64,000 nucleotides of DNA. Origin: Luffa acutangula. Taxonomy: Eukaryota > Streptophyta > Magnoliopsida > Cucurbitales > Cucurbitaceae. The DNA lies in the NCBI GenBank assembly GCA_036850905.1, contig CM072089.1, positions 14,827,001 through 14,891,000 on the forward strand. Reading direction: 5' to 3'. This document shows, one piece after another, positions 1 to 11,423 of the stretch. The position numbers were made by a program, and so were the translations under genes. Under the pieces are notes generated by a model, which saw only the letters and a list, made by a program, of their open reading frames with translations, searched no databases and was not told the origin of the DNA. Position 1 is the stretch's first letter. Every line of letters starts with the position of its first letter.

Positions 1-469
1 TTCTAAGCCATTGAATGGAAACTCGAATATTCAAATTTTCTAAATTATATTTCAAGAGAGAGAGATTTTTTTTTTTTTTTTTCATATCTCTTGATTTTGT
101 TCATTGTTTTCCCTTTTGGAATGATAGAGACTATTTTTCAAAATTTGTTTGAATTTTACTTTCTTTTATTCTCACTTTTTCTACATCACAATCTCACTTC
201 TTTACTTGTGTGGGATGTTCATACTTATCAAGTTTGATCTGTGTATTGATCTTTTACAATATCAAATATCTATTTTGATTCTTCTTTTTATATATTTTTT
301 CACCTCATGATGCAATGTCTACCCCAAATTCATTGGCAGACATTCCTAATTTCTACCACACATTCAATCTTCACAGAGATCTCTTTATTCTCCTTTGACT
401 AACACTCAATACATGCCCAAAATGGTTGTTAAGAAGACAAGAAAGATGGAGAATAAATATTGTAAAAGG

Positions 470-490
470 TATATATATATATATATATAT
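470..490. repeat. (AT)n microsatellite
   Basis: About ten AT dinucleotides. Similar short runs lie at 1024-1042 and 62825-62841. Confidence 0.9.
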
Positions 491-890
491 TTAGTCCTTG
501 AACTTTGATTTCTGTATCGATTTAGTCCCTGTACTTTTAATTTTGTAATAGTTGAGTCTCTGAACTTTAATAAATAACAATTTAGTCCTTGTACTTTTAA
601 ATTTGTAACAATTTAATCCTTGTTGCAAAAAAAATTCATTAAAATTAAATGTTCAGTTTTATTATTTAATGGTTAGACTTTGTAGCTTATAAACATATTG
701 AGTCCCAAATTATTTAGTCTATTAATCTATCTACGTAAGAAATTTTATTAAATCTTAACATTAATTTTCATGATGGGGAATAAATCTAAATCGTTACAAA
801 TTTTAAATTGTACAAGGACTAAATTGTTACATATAAAAGTTTGGGGACTAAATCGTTACAAATCAGAGTCTTCAGAGACTAAAAATCGTT
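485..890. mobile_element. Diverged fold-back element
   Basis: TTTAGTCCTTGAACTTTGAT and AACAATTTAGTCCTTGTAC on the left have reverse-complement partners GTACAAGGACTAAATTGTTAC and GGGGACTAAATCGTTAC on the right. No TSD found. Confidence 0.6.
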
Positions 891-2147
891 ACTTTCATGA
901 TGGTTTTTAGGATGAAAAGTGATTCTTAACCTCTATATATATACACATACATACACACCCATGAAGTTTTCGTCTAGTTTAAACTTTGCCCCGTTAAAGT
1001 TTTAGAATTATTATTGAGGAAATTATATATATATATATATATAAAAGGTTAGATGGTAATAAAAAATTTCTAAATGCTTGCTTTCATGTATTATTGTCTT
1101 TTTCTTTTGGTCTTTGTGTAAAGGGAGTGTGATCATAAGAGATACAATTAGAAACGCAAATATAGTCCCATGACCATTAGAAATGGAGAATATTTTGGGC
1201 ATATAAAATAAGAATAACATTTCAAGAAAAAAAAATCAATAATAAAACCATGCAGATTTATAGCTTTAAATTAAAGTAAGAAAAGATTATTTCATCGTAG
1301 AAATATATGGAAAGTCCATTAAAGAAACATTAATTTATAGCTTAAAGTAAAAGAATATCATATTACTTTTTCAGGGTATCAATATTCATATTGAAAAAAA
1401 AGGCAAATAAAAAACCTTAGCTACCTTTAACTAGAGAGGGGAGGTGAATGTAGTGTTAGCAATGGATAGGGCATTGGAGCTAGAATATGTTTTATATTTT
1501 GGATTGAATATGTACCTCTACTTTGACAGATGATTTTGTGTCCTCATATTACATTTTGGAACAATATATATGACTTTAAAGCAAGATGGTTAGCTAACAA
1601 CTTTATGTCTTATCTTGCTTTTGGAATGCATGCCCTTGAAAAGAAGACGCGGATAATCCAAGACTAAGTACAATATTGAATGATGTTCGTGTTATATGCA
1701 CTACTTCGCATGTTCAAATATCTTGCTATGAGAACCTCCTTTTTTGTTGGATTGTAGTGTCTAATCGTCATCCAATCAAGCTCAAGTTAAAGCTCCAAAC
1801 AAAACTCGAATGAATATTAAATAATGGTATAATTAACTTATTTGTCGTCATAACCCATCAGCTTAAACAGAAAGGTCTTTCTATTTGAATTCCTGTCCAA
1901 TCATTCCTCTCCAATTAATATTGATTTTCGTACAAGTTTCTTTTCCTTTTAACAATGAAAACAATTTTTAGTTCATGAAATTAGTGTCAAGGTTTTGAGA
2001 AGGACTAATGGTTGTTTAGGCTAGGATTGTTAAGAGCAACTTTGTAAAGGTTTTGAGGCTCCAAATAGAAAGAAAGAAAGAAGAAGATGATGAAAAAAAA
2101 AAAAACTATTTGTATCAATATAAAACTTTATAATAATCCATTTATGA
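891..2147. other. Intergenic, no gene seen
   Basis: AT-rich sequence with a short (AT)n run near 1030. The 65-aa minus-strand frame near 1100 has no recognisable features. Confidence 0.5.
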
Positions 2148-2400
2148 TCCGTTTGGAATGATTTTTTAAACGTTTAAAAAAGGCTTTTTAAGTGTAAAAA
2201 AAGTGTTTTTAAACACTTGGGGGCTGTTTGGGGCGCTAAGTTGGTTATAATAATCAATAGTTATTATAGTCTGGGGATTATAATAAATTGTGGAGTTAAA
2301 TAGACTGTGTTTGGGGTGCATATTATTTTAGTCTGGGATAAAATAGTCTGTATTTGGGGTGTTGATCTGTTTAACAAGAGGTTCTGAATCAAAGTTACAA
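2148..2400. repeat. Truncated PIF-like MITE fragment
   Basis: GGGGGCTGTTTGGGGCGC through GGGGTGTTGATCTGTTTAAC is the inverted counterpart of the right end of the 30911-31821 element. The opposite end is missing. Confidence 0.65.
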
Positions 2401-2669
2401 GCTTACTGTTTTTTTTATCTTCCTCATACAACTTTGTACATCAAATATCAATAAGAAATGTTTGTTCCACCAATCTTAAGAAATTAGCTGAGAGTTTTAA
2501 GTTATGTTATTCTTTGACAACATGGTCTTGTTTGGTTGTATGATTATCATTGAATATGCACAAAATATGGTTAAGATTTTTTTTTAAGTTGTTAACCTTG
2601 GTTAGCCTTCGATGTTGCCAAAATTAAGGAAGAAATTTGACCTAAAAAATTGTAAGTGCTTAGTTCAAA

Positions 2670-2745
2670 AACCAAAATACACTTTTGGTCCCTGAGGTTT
2701 GCATTAGGTTTCATTTTGGTCCCTGAGGTTTGGATTTTGTTTCAT
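2670..2745. repeat. Fragment of a fold-back MULE terminus
   Basis: AAATACACTTTTGGTCCCTGAGGTTT followed by a second TTTGGTCCCTGAGG. A single arm only, with no partner. Confidence 0.55.
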
Positions 2746-2865
2746 AGAGAGAAAATAAAAATGAGAATAATGAAATTAAAACTAACGAAAGCTAAATGTG
2801 GAGATTCAAATGGAGAAAACTCTTAGAGAATTGATTTCACCTATTGAGGTTGTGAATTAATTACT

Positions 2866-3841
2866 GGGAAAAATACACTTTTGGTCCATGAGGTTTAGGT
2901 TCAATTACACTTTGGTCTCTGAGTTTTAAAACTCAACAAAATTACCCCTGAGGTTTGGATTTCATTACACATTTGGTCCCTCTGACGTGGCACTATTATT
3001 TTAATAAAAATAATAATTTTTTAAATAAAAATATTATTATTTAAATAAAAATATTATTATTTAAATATTTATTTAATTCTTTCTCTCTCCCTTTCTTTTC
3101 CTTCTTCTTTTTCTTCTACTTCTCCTTCTTCTTCATCTCCTTCTTCAACTTTGGTGGTCGGCCGCCGCTGGTGAAGTTTTTTTTTCTTTCTTTCTCTCTT
3201 TTCTTCTCTCTTTCCTTCTTTTCTCTACATTTTCTTTTTTTTTTAATAAAAAAAAGGGAGAGAGAGGAGGTCCTCCTCCCTTTCCAACGTCGGCGACAGG
3301 AGGAGGGCCCTCTCCGTTTCAAATCTAAAACCGTGAGGGAGGAGGGTCGTCCCTCCTTCCATTTCGCACCGGCGACAAGAGAAGGGAGGGCCCTCCTCCC
3401 TCTTCCTTCTTTTTATTAAATAAAAAAAAAAGAAAAGAAAAGGTAGAGAAAGGAAGGAAAGAGAGAAGAAAATAGAGAAAGAAAGAAAGAAAGAAAGGGA
3501 AAAAAAAAAACTTCATCGGCGGCCGCCACTGCCATTCATCGGCCACCAGAGTTGAAGAATAAGGAGAAGTAGAAGAAAAGAAGAAGGAAAAGAAAGGGAG
3601 AGAGAAAGAATTAAAAAAATATTTAAATAATAATATTTTTATTAAAAAAAATTAAAATAATTTTTTTATTAAAATAATAGTGTCACATCAGCAAACTGTT
3701 AGGATTTAACAGAAAATTGGACGGAGGGACCAAATGTGTAACGAAATCCAAACCTCAAGGGCTAAATTGTTGAGTTTGAAAACTCAGGGACCAAACTGTT
3801 ACTTAACCCAAACCTTAGGGACTAAAAGTGTATTTTTTTCC
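2866..3841. mobile_element. Fold-back MULE, near-complete palindrome
   Basis: 976 bp. It starts GGGAAAAATACACTTTTGGTC and ends with the inverted counterpart. The perfect 9-bp TSD TTAATTACT is at 2857-2865 and 3842-3850. The arms are pyrimidine- and purine-rich and meet around GC-rich GGTCGGCCGCCG blocks. The ORFs on both strands are by-products of the inverted repeat. Same family as the 5787-8895 element. Confidence 0.9.
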
Positions 3842-3850
3842 TTAATTACT

Positions 3851-4893
3851 TGAATGTTTTAACATGCAAGGATTCATAAATCTAGAACAAACTATTATCA
3901 CGGTTATTTCTCTCGAGTATAACTAATTCTCATGCATGCAATAAACTCAATATCTTTATCTCGATTCATTAGCATGCAAGGCCTTAAGTCTAATCCTTTT
4001 AACAATTTCTAAAGCTATCCTAAATCTCCCGATCTTAGGACTACCCTAGTTATGCAAATTAAGGTCTAAACTAAAGCTCCTCTCCCGAGCAAGACTAAGA
4101 AATAACAACAATCAATTCATGGCCAATAAATTGAAAGCATTAAGAATGTAATTTGCATAAATGAATTCAAAACAATAAACATCCAAGAATTAATCCAACA
4201 ACCCCCAAAGGGCTACATCAATCCCTAAGATTCAAAGTCTAGCTACTCATCATATCCTCATTACAATATAAGCTAGAAAAGAAAGTCATAAAAACTAACT
4301 AAAGATAAGGAGAGAAAGGGACAAACTTGAGTGTCGTCGAAACCACACGTCCCTGTCACGATCTCCATGAGTTCTTGCCTTGAATCTCGCTCCTTGTCCT
4401 TGCTCAAGCTCCTACAAGAGATCTCTAGTCGAAATTAAGGCTAAAATTATACCAAATTAACTCTCATTGGCTGACCATAATCGTAATGTATTTTTAGAAA
4501 ACACAGGGTAGAGTTGAGACGCTAGGGCTAGCGTCTCGATGCTGCCCTTCTGTCGATCTAAATATAAAAAGGAAAATGCACACCGTCTTGACGTTGTGCC
4601 CTTGGATCTTTAGGCTTGAATTGTTGCTGCAGGAGCATCGAGACGCCACGAAAGCTAGTGTCTCGAGGCTATGCTCTCAAGTCTAATGGTTGTTGCAGCT
4701 CTTCTATGATTCCTTCTTCATTTTCTTTGCCTCTTTTTGTGTTCCGAACACTCGAAAAAAATTTCAAATGCTCCAATTTACATCAATAATTCAATTCCTA
4801 CAAAATAAACACAGAAGTGTATGATTTTGGCCAAATTAATCTCAAAGACTAAACAATAAATATCGGGAAAATAGCTCATTTTGTGAGCTAACA
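3851..4893 (-). repeat. Probable degenerate LTR (Ty3-like)
   Basis: On the minus strand it opens TGTTAGCTCACAAAATGAGC, a start typical of some Ty3 LTRs. It contains two GAGACGC..GCGTCTCGA inverted motifs. It ends without a clear CA or TSD. Sequence before the MULE at 2866 (about 2750-2865) probably belongs to the same LTR. No coding domains. Confidence 0.4.
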
Positions 4894-4899
4894 ATCACA

Positions 4900-5692
4900 A
4901 ATGATTTGTCTCAAACATTGTAGAGAAAAAGATATTATAATTCTTAAGGTGGATGAGGTATTTTCAATTCTTAAAATGGATGATGTGTAATATTTGTAAA
5001 GAAATATTACAATCAACAAGAGAATTGGGTTGGGATTAATTGCTAGATGAAGTTTCAAATTTTTGTGATAAGCATGATATTTTAATTCTTAAGATGGATG
5101 TTGTGTTTTCAATTCGAGGAAGGCAAAGACGAAGATCTCAAAAAATCACAAATATGCACCATTACTGTGTTGAGGTTTTTTATACGGTTATTGATATGCA
5201 ACTTCAAGAATTGAACAATCGTTTTACTGAAACAAGTACTAAACGACTATGTGTGGCATGCCTCAATCTGAGCAGTTCATTTGCTGCTTTTGACTGACAA
5301 AAGTTTATATGTCTTGCCCAATTTTATCCTAGAGGTTTTTCAACTACTAAGCTTATTGTTCTTCAGGATCAACTTTAAAATTACATCATTGATGTACATT
5401 CAAATAACACGTTTATAGAGTTAACAAGTATTCGTGATCTTGCACTAAAAATGGTGATGACAACTAATGATAAAGTCTACCCATTAGTTTATCGGTTGGT
5501 CACTTTAACATTGATCTTGACAATTGCAACAGCTATCGTAAAGAGGATATGTTTTGCTATGAGTATTGTAAAGACTCAGATGTATAATGGGTTGAGAGAT
5601 CAATGGATGAATGATAGTCTTATAACATATATTGAGAAGGATTTATTTGGTAAGATAGATTATAAGTTATTATACAATGATTTCATAATATG
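4900..5692 (+). pseudogene. hAT-family transposase remnant (C-terminal part)
   Basis: A DNA-transposon transposase of the ZMYM1/TTF-type hAT group. Readable blocks are DVVFSIRGRQRRRSQKIT, VEVFYTVIDMQLQELNNRF and CVACLNLSSSFAAFD (5040-5295). After several stops comes the dimerisation region DKVYPLVYRLVTLTLILTIATA, followed by the decayed RAFSAM position (now RICFAM) and QWMNDSLITYIEKDLF (5451-5690). Frameshifts and stops separate the blocks and the N-terminal domains are absent. No terminal inverted repeats or TSD were found. Confidence 0.85.
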
Positions 5693-6389
5693 AAATCTCG
5701 TAAAGGACAATTGTGATATACAAAATTCACAGTTCAGTTCATTTATGAATTTTGATTAATTTTTGGAATTTCTTGCTTATAAATTAGGGAAAAATACACT
5801 TTTAGTCCCTGAGGTTTGGGTTAGGTTTCATTTTGGTCCCTGAGTTTTCAAACTCAACAATTTAGTCCCTGAGATTTGGTTTTAGTTTCATTTTGGTCTC
5901 TCCATCCATTTTTCCGTTAGTATTTAACAGATTGCTGATGTGGCATTGATTTTTTTATTAAAAAAATCATTTTTTTTATTTTTTAAAATATACATATATT
6001 AAAATAATAAAAAATATTATTATTTTAAATTTTTATTTCTTCATTTTTATTTCTTCCTTTTCTTCTTCTCCAATCACCCAAGTGGTCTTCTTCTTCATTC
6101 ACCAGCAGGCTTCTTCTTCAATCACACCGGTGGCCAGCGGTCGGCGCTCGCCGACGACCGGTAACTTTTTTTTCCTCTTTTTTTCTCTCTCCCTCACTGT
6201 CTCCTTCTCTCTCACCGTCCCTCTCTCTCACTGTCTTTCTAAAATCCTTTCCGGCAAGATCTAGGCGTGGGTTTGAGCTCGACGGGCGTGGATTGAATCG
6301 CAGCGAGATCTAGCTACTCGAGCTGAAAATAGAAGAGAACGAAGAGGACGAAGGAAGATTGACTTGTCGGCGAAGAAGAGACGCAAGGG

Positions 6390-6780
6390 AGAGAGAACGA
6401 GCGTGTATGGGTGTTCCGTTTAGAGACTCGTGAGTCTCGGTTCGGCTATGGGTTTTCCATTTAGAGACTCGTGAGTCTTGGTTCAGGGTCTATTAGAGTC
6501 GTCGGCGTGGGTATTGTAGCAGTCGCCGACGTGGGTCTTGTAGCAGTCGTGGGTACAGATTTGAAGCTTGAACGGAGTTAGGTTCAGCCAGATCTCACCG
6601 TGGGTACAGACGCGCGCTGCGTGGGGCTGTGAGTTTTCCGTTTAGAGACGCAAGGGAGAGAGAATATAGAGGTTGTGGGTTTTCCGTTTAGAGACTCGTG
6701 AGTTTCGGTTCGAGGTCTGTTAGAGTCGCTGGCGTGGGTATTGCAACAGTCGTCGGCGTGGGTCTTGTAGTTGTCGCCGA
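6390..6780. repeat. Internal direct repeat in the MULE interior
   Basis: A unit containing GTTTTCCGTTTAGAGACTCG, GTTAGAGTCG and GGCGTGGGTATTG occurs twice (about 6410-6540 and 6640-6785), with a partial third copy. It is GC-rich relative to surroundings. It resembles captured host sequence; the source is not recognisable. Confidence 0.7.
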
Positions 6781-7035
6781 TGTGGTTCCCTCCCTCTTTT
6801 GTTTTTTTTTAAGAAAAACAGAAGTTTTGTCGTAATAGAGGGTCATTTATCTGATTATTTCTTGGTCTATATCTCTGTATTTATGTTTGTATTGGCCTTT
6901 CCTTTTCAGCCTCTCAGTTTTGGACATGTGTCCTGCTTCTCTTTTAATACCCTAGTTGTGCTGCTTGTTATTGTATTACAAACATACAGCCGCTGTTGAA
7001 CATCTCTTCTTCTCTCTGTTTTTCTCCTTTTATTA

Positions 7036-8475
7036 TGGTATCAGAGACCTTCGTTCCTTCCCAATGACGACAGGTGAATCATCCTCCTCATCCTCCTCGA
7101 CTTCTTCAACCACGCCGGTAGTTTCTCCGAACATTACTCCCGTTGTTACGCCGTTAAACCAACCGATTAATCCCATCACGCAACCTCCAAATCAACCTCT
7201 CAGTCCCAATATTCGCCCACCGCCCCAACAGCTTCGCTCCCCATCTCAGCAACCTCAGCCTTCGATATTTCCTCATAATCCGACTTTTTATCAACCAGCT
7301 TACGCCCCCCCCCCCTTTTTATCCAACTCAGTTTCCTCGACCTCAAAACCTGCCAAATATATTTCAAAATCAAAATCCCCTTACTCCACCGTTCGCACCA
7401 GCAGCTTATCCTCAATCTCAATTCATCAACCCTTATCCTCCCCCTCCGGCCTTCCCCAATCCTATTTCTCCAAATCCGTATCCCACATTACCACAGCCTC
7501 TGTCAGTCAAGCTAAACGACACCAATTTTCTTCTCTGGAAGAATCAATTGCTGAATGTCGTGTTCGCTAATGGGTTGAACGGTTTCTTGGATGGATCCAT
7601 TCCAACACCTGTCAAATTTCTCGATGAGCAGCAACTACAACCGAACCCGGAGTTTCTTCTTTGGGAAAGGTACAATAGGTTTATAATGTGCTAGATGTAT
7701 TCATCACTATCTGAGGAGAAAATGGGAGAGATAGTTAGTTTTGACACTGTTGCTGAGATTTGGAATTCATTAAAAAGATCTTATGACTCTAAAACTACTG
7801 CTAGAATTATGGGTTTAAAAACTCAACTCCAAAAAATCAAGAAAGATGGCCTCTCTGTTAGCCAATACTTAGCCCAAATCAAAGATGTTTCTGATAAGTT
7901 TTCTGCTATAGGTGAACCCATTTCTTACCGAGATCATTTAGCTCATATTTTAGATGGACTTGGCAGTGAATACAACCCATTTGTGACTACTATTCAAAAT
8001 AGATCTGATAATCCCTCTCTTGAGGATGTTAGGAGTCTTTTGTTGGCCTATGAAGCTAGACTAGAGAAGCAATCTGTTGTGGAGCAACTCAGTATGGCTC
8101 AAGTGAATTTGAGTGCCATTCAACTCAATAACAATCGTCGGCCTTCTTCTAGAAACTCAACCCCAGCCACTAGATCTCCCTTCAATCCACCTACATTTCC
8201 TTCCTTTTCAAGTTCTACAACTACCCCTTTCTCCCAAAGCCTCCTAGGAAAACCCCAGTCCCAACCATTTCAAAAATGACCTTCCAGATCTTCCTCAAAT
8301 AAGCCCCAATGCCAAATATGTGGCAAATTTGAGCACACTACCCTTATTTGTCATCATAAGACCAACTTAGCTTATCAAACCCCCTCACCTCAAGCTCTTC
8401 CCTCTACTGCTCATTCGATTCAGCCCCCTCCTTCTATACCCGACACATTATCTGCTATGTCTGTTGATTCTTATC
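7036..8475 (+). pseudogene. Ty1/copia gag fragment (broken) inside the MULE
   Basis: A primer-binding-site-like TGGTATCAGAG, complementary to initiator tRNA-Met, lies at 7036-7046. An ORF from 7064 follows (MTTGESSSSSS, Pro/Ser-rich), with a frameshift before LNDTNFLLWKNQLLNVV. The UBN2-type gag domain continues in another frame at 7695-8279 after a TAG. Past a TGA stop, a zinc knuckle CQICGKFEHTTLIC (CX2CX4HX4C) is readable near 8310-8355. The copia sequence ends abruptly near 8475, where the MULE repeat resumes. Protease, integrase and RT are absent. The bases before 7036 are probably 5' LTR, but its start is not defined. Confidence 0.85.
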
Positions 8476-9354
8476 ATCCTGATGAAAAGAAAAGAGAAGA
8501 AGAAGAAGAAAAAAAGAGTCGCCCGCGGCGACGGTCGACCGCCGTCGAACGGCGGTCGACAGTGGCCGACGGCTACCGGCGATATGGTTATGGGGAAGAT
8601 GAAGATAAGGATTGTGGGGAAGAAGGAAGATGAAAGGAGAAAAGAAATAATAAAAAATAAAATAATTATTTTTTTATTATTTTAATATATTTATATTTTA
8701 AAAAATAAAATAATTATTTTTTTAATAAAAAAATCAATGTCACGTCAGCAATCCGTTAAATACTAACGGAAAAATGGATGGAGGGACCAAAATGAAACTA
8801 AAACCAAACCTCAATGACTAAATTGTTGAGTTTGAAAACTCAGGGACCAAAATAAACCTAACCCAAATCTCAGGGACTAAAAGTGTATTCTTCCCTATAA
8901 ATTATTTTTATTAAATTTAAGTATAGCCCGATGAACAATATTTCTAACTGTCCATGTACACCCTTATGCACACTCATGCAAGCACACAAAATAAAAATTA
9001 ATTTAGATATTATAGTCTTAATATTTAATTACATTGGTGAAACTTTATAAAGGTTTACTTAAGGATTCTAATCATTAGAAGTGTGAAAGAATATTAACAC
9101 TCTGCACAGATATGTTAGATGAAGAGATTATTAACACAAATAAAATAAATAAATAAATAAAAACATCTTAGCAAGCAATTCAACTATATTTTTCTTTCAC
9201 ACCAACAATTATACATCGAAACAATTGCGTGTATGACCCATTTTGAAAGGTCAAAATGAAAAATGTCCTAAAGAATAAGGATATATGTCATTTGCTTACG
9301 TCATCATCCCAGCAAAATTACCATTTTACTCTCTACATGAAAACGCGCATTTAA

Positions 9355-9952
9355 GGCCCCGTCTGATAACCATTTGGTTTTTGGTTTTTGGTGTTTGAAA
9401 ATTACGCTTATAAATACTACTTCCACTAACAAGCTTCTTTGTTTTTCTAATACCTTTCTTCCCTTGTTTTTAAAAACCAAGCAAAATTTGAAAACTAAAA
9501 AAAGTAGGTCCCTTTTGATAACCATTTGGTTTTTGGTTTTTGGTTTTTGAAAATTATGTTTGTTTTCTCTCAATTTTTCTATCATGGTTTTCATCTTTGT
9601 CAATGGCACATTTCAATTCCTAGTCAAATTCCAAAAACAAAAACAAGTTTTTTAAAACTACTTTTTTTAGTTTTCAAAAAATTGGCTTGGTTTTTGAAAA
9701 CATGGAAATAATGTATTAGAAAAACAAAGAAATTTTTAGGTGGAAGTAGTGTTTACAAGTTTAATTTTCAAAAACCAAAAACCAAATGGTTATCAAACGG
9801 GGCCGTAGTTTTCAAAAACTTGTTTTTGTTTTTAGAATTTGGCTAGAAATTCAAATGTGTCATTGACAAAGATGAAAGTCGTGATAGAAAAATTGGGAGA
9901 AAACAAGCCTAATTTTCAAAAACCAAAAACCAAATGGTTATCAAACAAGGCC
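9355..9952. mobile_element. PIF/Harbinger-like MITE (outer), with a second MITE nested inside
   Basis: TIR GGCCCCGTCTGATAACCATT / GGTTATCAAACAAGGCC. The 3-bp TSD TAA is at 9352-9354 and 9953-9955. Interrupted by the inner copy at 9507-9804. Confidence 0.8.
9507..9804. mobile_element. Inner MITE of the same family
   Basis: TIR GGTCCCTTTTGATAACCA / TGGTTATCAAACGGGGCC. TSD GTA is at 9504-9506 and 9805-9807. The related copy at 27027-27330 shows the uninterrupted site AAAAAGTAGTTTTC. Confidence 0.85.
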
Positions 9953-10230
9953 TAAGGAATTTAAGAGCGAGAGGTTTGAGCGAGAGCGAGATTTATGAGC
10001 GAGATTGGAGAGGGAGCAAGAGATTGGAGAGAGGAATTAGATAGAGAACAAAAGATTGGAGGGAGAAATTGGAGAGAGAGCGTGAAGCTAGAGCGAGAGT
10101 AGCCAAAGTAACGAGAGAGAGCGAGGTTAGAGTAGAGAGTAAAATGGTAATTTTACTAGGATGCTGACGCAAGGAAAATGGCATATACCCTTGTGTTTGA
10201 AAAGGTAGAGCATTTATCATTTTCGCCTAT

Positions 10231-10920
10231 TTTAGAAGATCATCCGTACAAAAATCTCTATTGTACCATATAAAAAAAAATTAATGAAAAGGCCAAAAAT
10301 ATGAAAATATTAAACTAAAAATTAGTGCATTATCTATATTACAATCCTAAAACAATAACTTTTTTATTTGGTTAAAATACCATATGTCCTTATAATTTTG
10401 AGATTTGTTCAAATCCTTATATAAATAATTGTGTGTGAAAATATCCAAATAGGCATCCAGACTAACAATAAATCAAAAGTATAAATAGTTCACTATGTGC
10501 ACTTTCAAACATCACCAATTTATCAATTCTCACTAGTCGGTAACATTATATTACCCGCAGTGAGATTGTAATTAATACATTTATCTATTTTTGTGATGCT
10601 ATGTTCTAAGAAATATGTATCAAAAAGTTCTTTTCCCTCTAAAACTTAATTGCATGACCAAGTAAATATTTTGAAGGGATAACTAATTTTTTTTTTTTTA
10701 AGAAAAAAAGTGTGTCTATTTGAAGAACAACAACAACAAAAAAAGTAAAAATGATGGTTTGAAATAAGGAAACTGTGAGGTGACTTTTTTTCTATCAAAA
10801 AATTCCTCATTATTGTGCCTCAAATAAGGGAAAAAAAAAACGGTTCCTTTAAAAAATAATTGCATCTTTTTCGCCCTTTGTATTCCTTTATTCTTCTCAT
10901 GTATATATTCATTTCTTCTT
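10231..10920. other. Intergenic, no gene seen
   Basis: AT-rich DNA between the dispersed repeat and a SINE. Small frames only. Nothing recognised from 11015 to 11423 either, apart from the weak copia LTR match near 11360. Confidence 0.5.
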
Positions 10921-11014
10921 GCCAACATGAACATAGTTCAATGGGTATAAAACTTATACTAATGACTAAGAGGTCTGTGGTCAAAATCTCCCACCGCCAC
11001 ATGTTGTACAAAAA
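10921..11014 (+). mobile_element. tRNA-derived SINE copy
   Basis: GCCAACATGAACATAGTTCAATGG (box A side), then GGTCTGTGGTCAAAATCTCCC (degenerate box B). Flanking TTTCTTCTT stretches may be the TSD. Confidence 0.6.
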
Positions 11015-11423
11015 TTCTTTCTTCTTCCTTCGTATTGTCATAACCCTCCGTCGCCTGCCCTCCTCTGCCACACTATACATTGCTATCATTTCTCAACCCC
11101 TAACTGCAGGTCGCTAGAAACCCACAAAAGAACAACTTCCACCGTTGGATTGCGAAGATGCAATGGTGATGTTGAATTGCACCATTGTTTGCTTATGATC
11201 GGTGTTCTGGGTAGTTGTACAACCATCGGAGAATAGGGTTTTTTTATAAGCAGTAGGAATTAAATTCTCTATTTTATGGTTTTGTACAGTGGTTTAATTC
11301 ATATATTATGTATATATTTTTCTGAAATGTAGGGGTATATTTAATAATGAGGTATATATGTTGTATAATCATTTATATCATCCCTAGATAAATCTACCAT
11401 AGGTAAATCTAATAGGTTTATTT

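Larger units (their letters stand above)
5787..8895. mobile_element. Fold-back Mutator-like element (MULE) carrying retrotransposon sequence
   Basis: 3109 bp with long terminal inverted repeats of about 270 bp (GGGAAAAATACACTTTTAGTC at the left, its complement at the right). A perfect 9-bp TSD TATAAATTA is at 5778-5786 and 8896-8904; a 9-bp TSD is the Mutator hallmark. No transposase. The interior has a GC-rich repeated leader-like segment and a copia gag fragment, so it is either a capture or a host for a nested insertion. Confidence 0.9.
9200..10230. repeat. Dispersed fold-back repeat, copy 1, split by MITEs
   Basis: An AAAATTACCATTTTAC arm (about 9312) pairs with GTAAAATGGTAATTTTAC (about 10142). 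The purine-rich GAGAGATTGGAGAG tract before the right arm is shared with 46860-47420. A MITE at 9355-9952 interrupts it. Confidence 0.7.

Noticed and set aside
3116..3546. Overlapping Lys/Arg- and Phe/Ser-rich frames
   Set aside because: By-products of purine/pyrimidine arms of a fold-back MULE.
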